The notes under the pieces: model-generated
Seen by the model: only the letters and a program-made list of their open reading frames with translations
What the model was told of the DNA's origin: nothing
Database searches by the model: none
Shown here: piece by piece, positions 25,045 through 33,089 of the stretch
Layout: every line of letters begins with the position of its first letter
How positions within the stretch are numbered: position 1 is the first letter of the stretch
Made by a program: the position numbers and the translations under genes
NCBI GenBank assembly: GCA_046538735.1
Contig: JBKHII010000023.1
Span: 1-35,944 of the forward strand
Length of the DNA: 35,944 nucleotides
Direction of reading: 5' to 3'
Source of the DNA: SLST01 sp046538735
Lineage (GTDB): Bacteria > Spirochaetota > Spirochaetia > DSM-27196 > SLST01

Positions 25045-28000
25045 GTGAGAGACGGAGTAAGCCTGTACCTATCACCCGTGGCGAGCCCGCACGACCGGAT
25101 ACCCCGGCAAGAGTTCCACGTGCGTGCCGCCGTGCGAGACGCGCTTTCGCTCGAGAAGGCGCTCTTCTCGCTCTCGGGAACGGCAGTGTTTGCAGATATC
25201 CAAGCAGCTCGCACCTTCGCGTACGACTTCGAGCGACACCGGGTGTCTACCGGTCACCCCGACCCGTCGGTTCGACCGGGTGAGATCGTAGCGATGGGCA
25301 TCATGGACGAGATTCTGCACCACATGCTCGCGACGCACCGGCGCGAGGCAGAGAACGACCTCCTCGGCCGGGCGCTCGATCGGCTTCGTGAGCGACTCGG
25401 GAACGACGAAGTCGAGGCGAGCCTCCATTCGTTCTGCTCCGAATTCCCGCCCGCTGCGGTGTACCGGGGAGACAAGAGCATCGCGGAGTACCTGGACGAA
25501 CGCGTAGACGGTCTCTCGGGACGGGAGCGAACGATCGAGGAGATCGTCCTTCTCCGGCTCACGAATGAGAACCCCGCCACCGCCCGGTACGGAGAGCTCT
25601 TCGACGAGACCACGCTCACCGAAGGCAGCTCGTATGGACAGCTGTTCGGCGAGATCGAGCGCTTCTACGAGTCGGAGCCCACCGCGGAAGCGGCCGGCCT
25701 GCAGGGCGGACGATCGGTTCTCGAACTGCTCCGCTCGCCGTCACGCACCCACCCCCACTCGCTCGAGGACCAGCTCACCTACGCTCGCGACCATTGGGGC
25801 GCGTACGTGGGCAAGTTCCTCTCGCGGATCATGCGATCGATGGACGTCTTGCGCGAAGAGGAGAAGGTCCACGCCGATCCGGGCGCAGGACCGCCTCCGG
25901 CGGAGGTCTACCGGTACGACGATGCGAACGAGAAGCGCTTCTCGCCGGATACCGACTGGATGCCCGGCGTCGTCATGATAGCGAAGAGCACGCTCGTCTG
26001 GCTCTTCCAGCTGAGCAAGCGCTACGGCAGCGAAATCACTCGCCTCGATCAGATCCCGGACGAGGAGATCGACCGACTCGCCGCCTCCGGCTTCAACGCG
26101 CTGTGGCTCATCGGAATCTGGGAACGCAGCCCGGCCTCCCGGAGAATCAAGCACCTCACGGGTAACCCGGACGCCGAAGCATCCGCGTACGCGCTCTACT
26201 CGTACGACATCGCGCAGGAGATCGGCGGCCGGCGCGCTCTGGAGAACCTGCGCCGGAGGTGCAGCGACCGCGGCATCAGACTCGCGAGCGACATGGTCCC
26301 GAACCACACGGGCATCGACAGCCCGTGGGTGCACGACCATCCCGACTGGTACGTCCGGCTCGACCACCCACCCTTCCCGTCGTATTCGTTCACCGGAGAG
26401 AACCTCTCCGGTCGTGACGACGTGGGCGTCTACCTGGAAGACCACTACTTCGATCGGACGGACGCCTCGGTCGTCTTCAAGCACGTAGACTCCGGAGGTC
26501 GCGCGCGCTTCATCTACCACGGTAACGACGGAACTTCCATGCCGTGGAACGACACCGCGCAGCTCAACTACCTCAACCCGGAGGTTCGCGAGGCGGTGAT
26601 TCAGACGATTCTCCATGTGGCTCGCAACTTCCCGGTCATCCGATTCGACGCGGCGATGACGCTCGCAAAGAAGCACTATCGCAGGCTCTGGTACCCGGAG
26701 CCGGGTTCCGGCGGCGACATCGCCTCGCGCGCCGAGCACGGCTTGACCCGGGACGAGTTCGACCGAGCGATGCCGCAGGAGTTCTGGCGGGACGTCGTGG
26801 ACCGAGTCGCCGCCGAAGCGCCGGGAACGCTCCTGCTCGCGGAGGCGTTCTGGATGATGGAAGGCTACTTCGTCCGGAGCTTGGGCATGCACCGGGTCTA
26901 TAACTCGGCGTTCATGAACATGCTCAAGCGGGAGCAGAACGCGCAGTACCGCGAGATCATCAAGAGCACGCTCGCCTTCGACCCGGAAATCCTGAAACGG
27001 TTCGTAAACTTCATGAACAACCCGGACGAGGAGACCGCGGTCACCCAGTTCGGAACCGGAGACAAGTACTTCGGGGTCGCAACGCTCCTCGCGACGCTCC
27101 CGGGACTCCCCATGTTCGGCCACGGGCAGATCGAGGGACTTGCGGAGAAATACGGCATGGAGTTCAGGCGACCGTACTGGGATGAGCATCCGGACGGTAG
27201 CCTCATTGCGCGCCACGAACACGAGATCTTTCCGCTCCTGCGCCGGCGAGGGCTCTTCGCCTCCGCGGCGAGCTTCCGGCTCTACGATGTGCGGGGCGAC
27301 GACGGCCTCGTGAACGAAAACGCCTTCGTCTTCTCGAACGAGCACGCCGGCGATCGCGTTCTCGTCGCGTACAACAACTCGTACGAGCGCGCAGTGGGCA
27401 CGATCATGGAATCGGCGCCATACCAGACCGAGCACGGCGAGCGACGCGAAACGATCGACGCCGCGTTCGGCGTCTCGGACGACGAGACGGCATTCCTCGT
27501 GTTCCAGGAGCAGCGCTCGGGGCTCTGGTACCTGCGAAAGGCGCGCGAGGTGCGAGAGCGTGGGCTCCACCTCTCGATCGACGGCTACCGCGCGCTCGTC
27601 TTCTGGAAAGTCCACGAGCGCATTGATGCCGACGGTCGTCTCGCGCAGCTCGAGGCGGATCTCGCCGGCTCGGGAGTAGCCGACATCGACGTAGCGATGG
27701 CGGGCATGCGCGTGCGCCCGGTACGCGAGGCCTTCGCTGCAGTCGCAACCGAAACGCTTCTCGCGGAGCTCGGCGACGCCATGCAGGGGTTCCGCCCCGT
27801 GTCATCAAAGCGCTTCGACCAGATTCGCGCGGACTACCGGATCGTCCTCGAGAAGGCCGCGTCGCTCGCCGCGACGAACCGGAGCGTGAACCGCGGCCTG
27901 ACGAGCCTCGAGCGACATCTCTCAACGCTCGTTTCGCTCCCGCACCGGTCCGGCGGCAAGAGCGAGACGACCCGATTCAAGGCGGCGCGAGGGTTCTACT

Positions 28001-28533
28001 ACACCGGAATCCGAGCGAGCGAGGCTCGTCGGCGCCTCCTTGCGCAGTGGGTCCTCCTCGGGCCGCTCGCCGAGGTCGTCGGGGACGAGGCGCTCTCGTG
28101 GGGCATCGAGATGTGGATCGACGGCACCGAGCACGCACGGCTGCTCCGCACGGCGCTCGAACGTTCAAACTGGACACAGGATGACCGGGAAGCGAGCGCG
28201 CTCATGCACGAGCTCCTCGGCGACAGCGAGATCCTCTCGCTCATCGGTTACAACACGCACTCCGGAGTGGACTTCTATCACCTCGAGTCGATGAGCGAGC
28301 TCCTCTGGACGCTCTTCGCAGTGGCGCTCATCCGGATCCTGAGCACCTCGCCGGCAGGCGGGACGACGGTAGAGCGGATGGTCGAGCGCGCCTATCGCGT
28401 GATCAGCGAGCTCGAGGAGGCGAACCAGTACGCGCAGGGCCGAGCCGAGCTCGTGCTCTCGCGCATCGCGGCCGGCTCACGCCGGCGTCCGCCACAGGAG
28501 CAGGGCGGGGCGTCGGGCGAGACGGTCGGGTAG
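25045..28533 (+). CDS. Large (1162-residue) GH13 alpha-amylase-family protein of unknown specificity
   Basis: I start it at GTG 25045, six bases after AAGGAG and ten after the glgX stop; the frame extends further upstream but only as a shadow of glgX. Residues 1-300 are an alpha-helical N-terminal domain I do not recognise. A GH13 barrel follows from about 300 to 760: DMVPNHTG near 416, nucleophile Asp535 in IRFDAAMTL, acid/base Glu600 in LLAEAFWMMEG and third carboxylate Asp661 in FMNNPDEET. In most GH13 enzymes the residue before that Asp is His; here it is Pro660. MFGHGQIEGLAEKYGMEFRR follows. Residues 780-1162 are another helical region without recognisable motif. It lacks the GlgE, TreS and branching-enzyme signatures. 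No signal peptide is seen, so it is cytoplasmic. Its end overlaps the end of treY. Confidence 0.85.
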   Translation: MRDGVSLYLSPVASPHDRIPRQEFHVRAAVRDALSLEKALFSLSGTAVFADIQAARTFAYDFERHRVSTGHPDPSVRPGEIVAMGIMDEILHHMLATHRREAENDLLGRALDRLRERLGNDEVEASLHSFCSEFPPAAVYRGDKSIAEYLDERVDGLSGRERTIEEIVLLRLTNENPATARYGELFDETTLTEGSSYGQLFGEIERFYESEPTAEAAGLQGGRSVLELLRSPSRTHPHSLEDQLTYARDHWGAYVGKFLSRIMRSMDVLREEEKVHADPGAGPPPAEVYRYDDANEKRFSPDTDWMPGVVMIAKSTLVWLFQLSKRYGSEITRLDQIPDEEIDRLAASGFNALWLIGIWERSPASRRIKHLTGNPDAEASAYALYSYDIAQEIGGRRALENLRRRCSDRGIRLASDMVPNHTGIDSPWVHDHPDWYVRLDHPPFPSYSFTGENLSGRDDVGVYLEDHYFDRTDASVVFKHVDSGGRARFIYHGNDGTSMPWNDTAQLNYLNPEVREAVIQTILHVARNFPVIRFDAAMTLAKKHYRRLWYPEPGSGGDIASRAEHGLTRDEFDRAMPQEFWRDVVDRVAAEAPGTLLLAEAFWMMEGYFVRSLGMHRVYNSAFMNMLKREQNAQYREIIKSTLAFDPEILKRFVNFMNNPDEETAVTQFGTGDKYFGVATLLATLPGLPMFGHGQIEGLAEKYGMEFRRPYWDEHPDGSLIARHEHEIFPLLRRRGLFASAASFRLYDVRGDDGLVNENAFVFSNEHAGDRVLVAYNNSYERAVGTIMESAPYQTEHGERRETIDAAFGVSDDETAFLVFQEQRSGLWYLRKAREVRERGLHLSIDGYRALVFWKVHERIDADGRLAQLEADLAGSGVADIDVAMAGMRVRPVREAFAAVATETLLAELGDAMQGFRPVSSKRFDQIRADYRIVLEKAASLAATNRSVNRGLTSLERHLSTLVSLPHRSGGKSETTRFKAARGFYYTGIRASEARRRLLAQWVLLGPLAEVVGDEALSWGIEMWIDGTEHARLLRTALERSNWTQDDREASALMHELLGDSEILSLIGYNTHSGVDFYHLESMSELLWTLFAVALIRILSTSPAGGTTVERMVERAYRVISELEEANQYAQGRAELVLSRIAAGSRRRPPQEQGGASGETVG

Positions 28534-31317
28534 CTCCACGCCGGCCTCGGTTACACCCGGCAGCTCGCCGGTCGTGAGCTCTACGAACGGCCGATCCGAG
28601 AGCTCGTACGGTACCTGAAGCACGACCGGGCCGGATGCGTCGTGCGACGGCGAGCGTCCGGCAACCACGATGAGCGCACGCTCGCCGTGCACGCGTGCGA
28701 AGGCGATCAGCTCGTCCGCCCCCACACCCACGGCGCTCAACGGAACGTAGTCGCCCGCGAGGAAGAGATCGGGGTTCCGGCGCCGGAGCGTGAGGAGCAG
28801 TCGCACGAGCGCGAGCTTCGCGCCGTCCACGTCCTCGGGAGGTGGCGGCGTGTCGCCGCCACCGGGTGATCCGCCGGCGCGGGCGAGCGCGGCCTCCACC
28901 CAGGAATCGGTCGCGGCGAGTTTGCCCCGCCGCTCCGCCCACTCCACCGGCCTGCGATTGTCCGGGTCAACGAGCGTGAGGTCGAGAAACTCGGAACCGC
29001 GATACGTGTCGGGCACGCCGGGCAGCGCGAGCCGCACCGCCTGATGCGCGAGCACGAGCTCGCGGAAGCGCTCGGTCACGACGCCGAAGAGCGCCGCAAA
29101 CGAGGCCCCGAACGACTCGTCCCCTGATCGCGCCCCGGACGCCGTCGCGTCGGCGATCTCGGTGAGCACTCCGTCCACGAACCCGAGTACCGCCGCCTCG
29201 TACGCCTCGTTCGGGTTCGTCCAGTTGGTGTGGCGCTTCGCCTCGCGGATCGCCTTCACGACGTAGCTCCGAAGCCGGTCGCGCAGCTCCTCGGTCGCCG
29301 AACCGTCGGACGGCAGGACGCCCACGATCGTCTGGTAGATGAGATACTCGTCGTTCGCGTCCGGTGCCGTCACCGCACCCACGCGCTTTCGCAGGTGCTT
29401 GTTCGCGCTCCGCCACCGGCGCACCGCCTTCGACCACTCGTCGAAGTAGTGGGAGAGAAGACTCACGCGCAGCCGCGTGTCCTCGCCGCGCTTCGTGTCG
29501 TGCGTGGAGCTCGCGGTCATCGTCCTCGGATAGGCGGACACAAGCCGACGCATCGCGGCGTGGAAGTCTCTCGCGGTGGTGCCGATCAGCTCGGGGCTGC
29601 CGCCGACCTCGTTCACCGAGATGAGCGGCACATACCCGTACATCAACGTGTCCTCGAGTCCTTTCGCCATCAGCGGGCCGGTGAACTGCTGGAAGCGCAG
29701 CACGACGTCGTTCCAGCGTCGTTGCGCCTCGTCGCTCACGTGGTCGGCGAAGGAGAGCAGGAGGAAGCTCTCGATGTAGTCGAGCTCGTACCCGTGTTGC
29801 GGCAATTGCCGACGCGCAACCGAGAGCGCGGTCTTGATGTAACCCACGTCCGCGTCGCGGTTGATACGGTCGGTGACGTAGGTTCGGTAGACCGGCAGGT
29901 AGACCATCACCTCGCCGAGCGCGCGCCGGAGGCTCGGCGCGGTGATGTCGATGCCGTGCCGATCCGCCCCAACGACGCGCCGCATGTAGCGGGTGAGGTT
30001 GTCCAGATCGCCGCTCATCTGGGCGATCAGGATCCGGCGTTTGCGCTCGGAGAGCGCGGCCTCGTACTCCTCTCGGTTGCCGGTGAGGCTCCGGTAGAAT
30101 GAACGGATCCGTTTCGAGCGCTTCGCGCTGATGAAGAGGCCGTTCACGAGGTTGAGCGTGTCGTAGCCCGTCGTGCCCTCGACGGGCCAGTGATCCGGAA
30201 GGGTCTCGCCCGGGTGGAGGATCTTCTCCACGTAGATCGGTCGCTCGCCCACTCGGTCGCGCAGGCGCTGCAGGTAGCGACCCGGCTCGTACAAACCGTC
30301 GATATGATCGATCCGAAGACCGTCAATCGCGCCCGCGTCAACGAGGTCGAAGAGCAGTCGGTGCGCGTGCTCGAACACGGCGTCGTCCTCTACGCGGAGG
30401 CAGATCAGGTCGTTGATGCTGAAGAAGCGCCGGTAGTTGATCTCCTCGCTCGCGACCTTCCAGAACGCGAGCCGGTAGACTTGCTTCCAGTGCAGCTCGT
30501 TGAGCGGCGAGAAGCTGTCGGGATCGCCCGGAGTGCCGTTGAAGTCGTCAACGCTCTGTGTGAGGAAGGTACGCACGTCGTTACTCCCTCGGTAGAGCTC
30601 CCACAGCATTCGCTTCACGAAGCCGATCTTGTCGGTCCGAACGCCCGGGTCCTCCTCGCTCTGGAGACTCTCGAGCGTATAGAGCACGCCGAGAAGCTTG
30701 AGCATGTCCGGGTCCTCGCGTCCGAGCCGCGACTCGAGCGCGCCGAGACGGCGCGAAAGCACGTCACGATACGTCTCCACGCGCAGTGGGAATCGCTTGT
30801 CGTAGGACACGATCGCAAAGCCGTTCTCGGTGTACTCGAGGCGCAGCTCCCCCCGGTTGAGCACCTCGCCGTAGAGCCCGCCGAGAAACGGCGCGACCAC
30901 CCTCCCCTCCATCGCCTGATACGGCGCCTGCCAGTCGATATCGAAGAAGCCGTGATAGCTCGAACGACTCCCATTCTCGAAGAGGTCCACGAGGAGCGGG
31001 TTGTCCGGCGAGTACGCCATGTGGTTGGGAACCACGTCCTGGATCCATCCGAGCCCGTGATCGTGCGCGGTTCGGATGAGCGAGTCGAAGCCGTCGCGCC
31101 CGCCGAGCTCCGGGTTGATCTCGTTGTGGTCGAGGACGTCGTAACCGTGCTCGCTCCCGGAGCGCGACCGGAAGATCGGAGAGGCGTAGATGTGGCTCAC
31201 ACCGAGCTCGGCGAGGTACGGAACAACCCGCTGCGCCCGTTCGAAGGTGAACTCGGGCGTGAACTGCAGACGATACGTGGCTGTTACCGGTTTGATCGTC
31301 GGCCTCCTGCCGGCCAC
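28477..31317 (-). CDS. treY: Malto-oligosyltrehalose synthase TreY
   Basis: A 946-residue GH13 enzyme that isomerises the reducing end of maltodextrins to a trehalosyl unit. The N-terminal ATYRLQF...FTFERAQRVVPYLAELGVSHIYASP block is diagnostic, as are GSEHGYDVLDHNEINPELGG, the nucleophile Asp337 in DGLRIDHIDGLYEP, the acid in VEKIL, and THDTKRGEDTR. Length is slightly above the usual 700-850, with extra sequence in the C-terminal half. The listed start is GTG 31315-31317, without a ribosome-binding site. A perfect AGGAGG just downstream points to an ATC codon at 31294-31296 that would match family N-termini better. It overlaps treZ upstream by 34 nt, and its last 57 nt overlap the GH13 gene on the opposite strand. 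Confidence 0.95.
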   Translation of the reverse strand: MAGRRPTIKPVTATYRLQFTPEFTFERAQRVVPYLAELGVSHIYASPIFRSRSGSEHGYDVLDHNEINPELGGRDGFDSLIRTAHDHGLGWIQDVVPNHMAYSPDNPLLVDLFENGSRSSYHGFFDIDWQAPYQAMEGRVVAPFLGGLYGEVLNRGELRLEYTENGFAIVSYDKRFPLRVETYRDVLSRRLGALESRLGREDPDMLKLLGVLYTLESLQSEEDPGVRTDKIGFVKRMLWELYRGSNDVRTFLTQSVDDFNGTPGDPDSFSPLNELHWKQVYRLAFWKVASEEINYRRFFSINDLICLRVEDDAVFEHAHRLLFDLVDAGAIDGLRIDHIDGLYEPGRYLQRLRDRVGERPIYVEKILHPGETLPDHWPVEGTTGYDTLNLVNGLFISAKRSKRIRSFYRSLTGNREEYEAALSERKRRILIAQMSGDLDNLTRYMRRVVGADRHGIDITAPSLRRALGEVMVYLPVYRTYVTDRINRDADVGYIKTALSVARRQLPQHGYELDYIESFLLLSFADHVSDEAQRRWNDVVLRFQQFTGPLMAKGLEDTLMYGYVPLISVNEVGGSPELIGTTARDFHAAMRRLVSAYPRTMTASSTHDTKRGEDTRLRVSLLSHYFDEWSKAVRRWRSANKHLRKRVGAVTAPDANDEYLIYQTIVGVLPSDGSATEELRDRLRSYVVKAIREAKRHTNWTNPNEAYEAAVLGFVDGVLTEIADATASGARSGDESFGASFAALFGVVTERFRELVLAHQAVRLALPGVPDTYRGSEFLDLTLVDPDNRRPVEWAERRGKLAATDSWVEAALARAGGSPGGGDTPPPPEDVDGAKLALVRLLLTLRRRNPDLFLAGDYVPLSAVGVGADELIAFARVHGERALIVVAGRSPSHDASGPVVLQVPYELSDRPFVELTTGELPGVTEAGVELPDRLARRPALLLWRTPA

Positions 31318-33089
31318 ACCGCCGCGACGACTTCGTACGGCTCAAGGCGCAGTGACTGCCCCGGCTCCACGAGCGACCCGACCGGCACGCGCGGCGCGAG
31401 CGAGAAAACGACCTCCGCGTCGGCAGACAGCCGCGCCTCATTCGACTCGCCGGCGCCGAGGTTCGCCGCCACGAGCCCGCCGCGGGTCGAGCCGCGGAGC
31501 TCGACCACGAGCGTGTCGCCGATCGTCCGCGCGCGCCGGTCCACCTCGGGCTCGCCGTGATCGGCGGGCCGAAAGCAGTCGTGCGCGCGGCGAAGCGCGA
31601 GGAGATCCCGCGTCAGGCGCAGGTCGTCGTTCTCCGCCGGTTCGAGCACGCTCGCCGCGACGGTCTCGAGCGCGCCCGGGTCGGGCGGCGCGCCGCTCGC
31701 ATGGAAGGCGGCGAACTCGCGTTTCCTGCCTTCGCGCGTCGCGGCGAGGAGATCGGGATCGGTGTGGTCCACGAAGTAGAGAAACGGTCGCTCCTCGCCG
31801 TACTCCTGCCCCATGAAGAGCAGCGGGACGTAGGGTGAGAGCAGCAGGATCGCGCGGGCCGCTCGCTCGGCCGGAGCGCCCGCGAGCGTCCGAAGCCGCT
31901 CGCCGAGCATCCGGTTGCCGACCTGGTCGTGATTCTGTGTGCAGAAGACGAAGGCACGAGTCGGGAGACCTGCCGGGCTGTTACCGTGGCGCCGCCCGCG
32001 CGCGGCCGAGTAGTCCCACGAGTAGCACCACCCCTCCTCGATCGCGCGAGCGATGCGCTCCACGCCGCCGAAGTCGGCGTAGTAGCCGTTGCGCTCGCCG
32101 GTGAGGTGCGCGTGCACGGCGTGGTGGAAGTCGTCCGTCCACGCCGCATCCATACCGCGACCGCCGCCGTCGCACGGCTCCACGACGCGGCGGTCGTTGA
32201 GGTCGCTCTCGGCGATCACGATCTTGCGCCTCCCGCTCCGGCGCCCGAACGCCTTCACGCGCTCGGTGAGCTCCGAGAGAAACGGGACCGCGCTCTCGTC
32301 GTGTATCTCGTGAATCGCGTCCAGGCGGAATCCGTCCACGTGACAGTCGCGCATCCAGTGGTCGAGGCAGCCGTGAAAGAACTCGCGAACCTCGTCGCTT
32401 CCCGGTCCGTCCAGGTTCACCGCGTCACCCCAGGGGGTGCGGTAGCGGTCCGACGTGTAGTTGCCGAACTGCCCCGAGTAGTTGCCCTCGGGACCGAAGT
32501 GGTTGAAGACGACGTCCAGGAGCACGGCGACACCGGCGGCGTGCGCGGCGTCCACGAAGCGCGCGAACTCGAGCGGCCCGCCGTAGCTCGAGTCGGCGGC
32601 GTAGAGCGCGACGCCGTCGTAGCCCCAGTTGCGGCCGCCGGCGAACTCGGCGATCGGCATGACCTCCACGGCGGTGATCCCGAGCGCGGCGAGCTCGCGC
32701 ATCCGCGACGCGGCAGCGGCGAAAGTGCCCGCCGGGGTGAAGGTACCCACGTGCAGCTCGTAGACGACCAGGCGCGACGATGGGGGCGGCTCGAATCCGG
32801 CGTCGGCCCAGGAGAGTTCCCGAAAGTCGACCACCTCCGATGGGCCGTGTACGCCCTCGGGCTGAGACCGGCTCGCGGGGTCGGGGAACTCACCCGTGGG
32901 CGTGCGAAAGAGGTAGCGACTGCCCGGTTGGGCACGGTCGGTACGCAGCGAGAAGGAGCCGCGGTCGCCGCGCTCCATCGGGATCGTCACGTCGTCGTCC
33001 ACGAGCCGGAGATCCACGTGTTCCAGGCGGGGAGCCCAGAGCGCGAACGAAACCGAGCCGTCCGAATCAACGCGCGCTCCGGGGCTCAT
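31284..33089 (-). CDS. treZ: Malto-oligosyltrehalose trehalohydrolase TreZ
   Basis: A 601-residue GH13 enzyme that releases trehalose from the TreY product. The N-terminal domain (VSFALWAPRLEHVDLRL) is followed by YELHVGTFTPAGTF and GRNWGYDGVALYA, both diagnostic for TreZ. Catalytic residues: Asp257 in DGFRLDAIHEI, Glu294 in IAESDLND and Asp388 in CTQNHDQVGNR. FMGQEYGEERPFLYFVDH is also typical. The start ATG at 33087-33089 overlaps the treS-mak stop as ATGA, so translation is coupled; there is no independent Shine-Dalgarno sequence. The frame stays open further upstream inside treS, but the protein aligns from this Met. Confidence 0.96.
   Translation of the reverse strand: MSPGARVDSDGSVSFALWAPRLEHVDLRLVDDDVTIPMERGDRGSFSLRTDRAQPGSRYLFRTPTGEFPDPASRSQPEGVHGPSEVVDFRELSWADAGFEPPPSSRLVVYELHVGTFTPAGTFAAAASRMRELAALGITAVEVMPIAEFAGGRNWGYDGVALYAADSSYGGPLEFARFVDAAHAAGVAVLLDVVFNHFGPEGNYSGQFGNYTSDRYRTPWGDAVNLDGPGSDEVREFFHGCLDHWMRDCHVDGFRLDAIHEIHDESAVPFLSELTERVKAFGRRSGRRKIVIAESDLNDRRVVEPCDGGGRGMDAAWTDDFHHAVHAHLTGERNGYYADFGGVERIARAIEEGWCYSWDYSAARGRRHGNSPAGLPTRAFVFCTQNHDQVGNRMLGERLRTLAGAPAERAARAILLLSPYVPLLFMGQEYGEERPFLYFVDHTDPDLLAATREGRKREFAAFHASGAPPDPGALETVAASVLEPAENDDLRLTRDLLALRRAHDCFRPADHGEPEVDRRARTIGDTLVVELRGSTRGGLVAANLGAGESNEARLSADAEVVFSLAPRVPVGSLVEPGQSLRLEPYEVVAAVWPAGGRRSNR

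Noticed and set aside
25741..27615. A 624-codon minus-strand frame opposite the large GH13 gene
   Set aside because: Shadow of the real gene with no recognisable motif.
25045..28533. GlgE (maltosyltransferase) as the identity of the large GH13 protein
   Set aside because: Length, flanking domains and the active-site blocks differ from GlgE; none of its typical motifs is seen.
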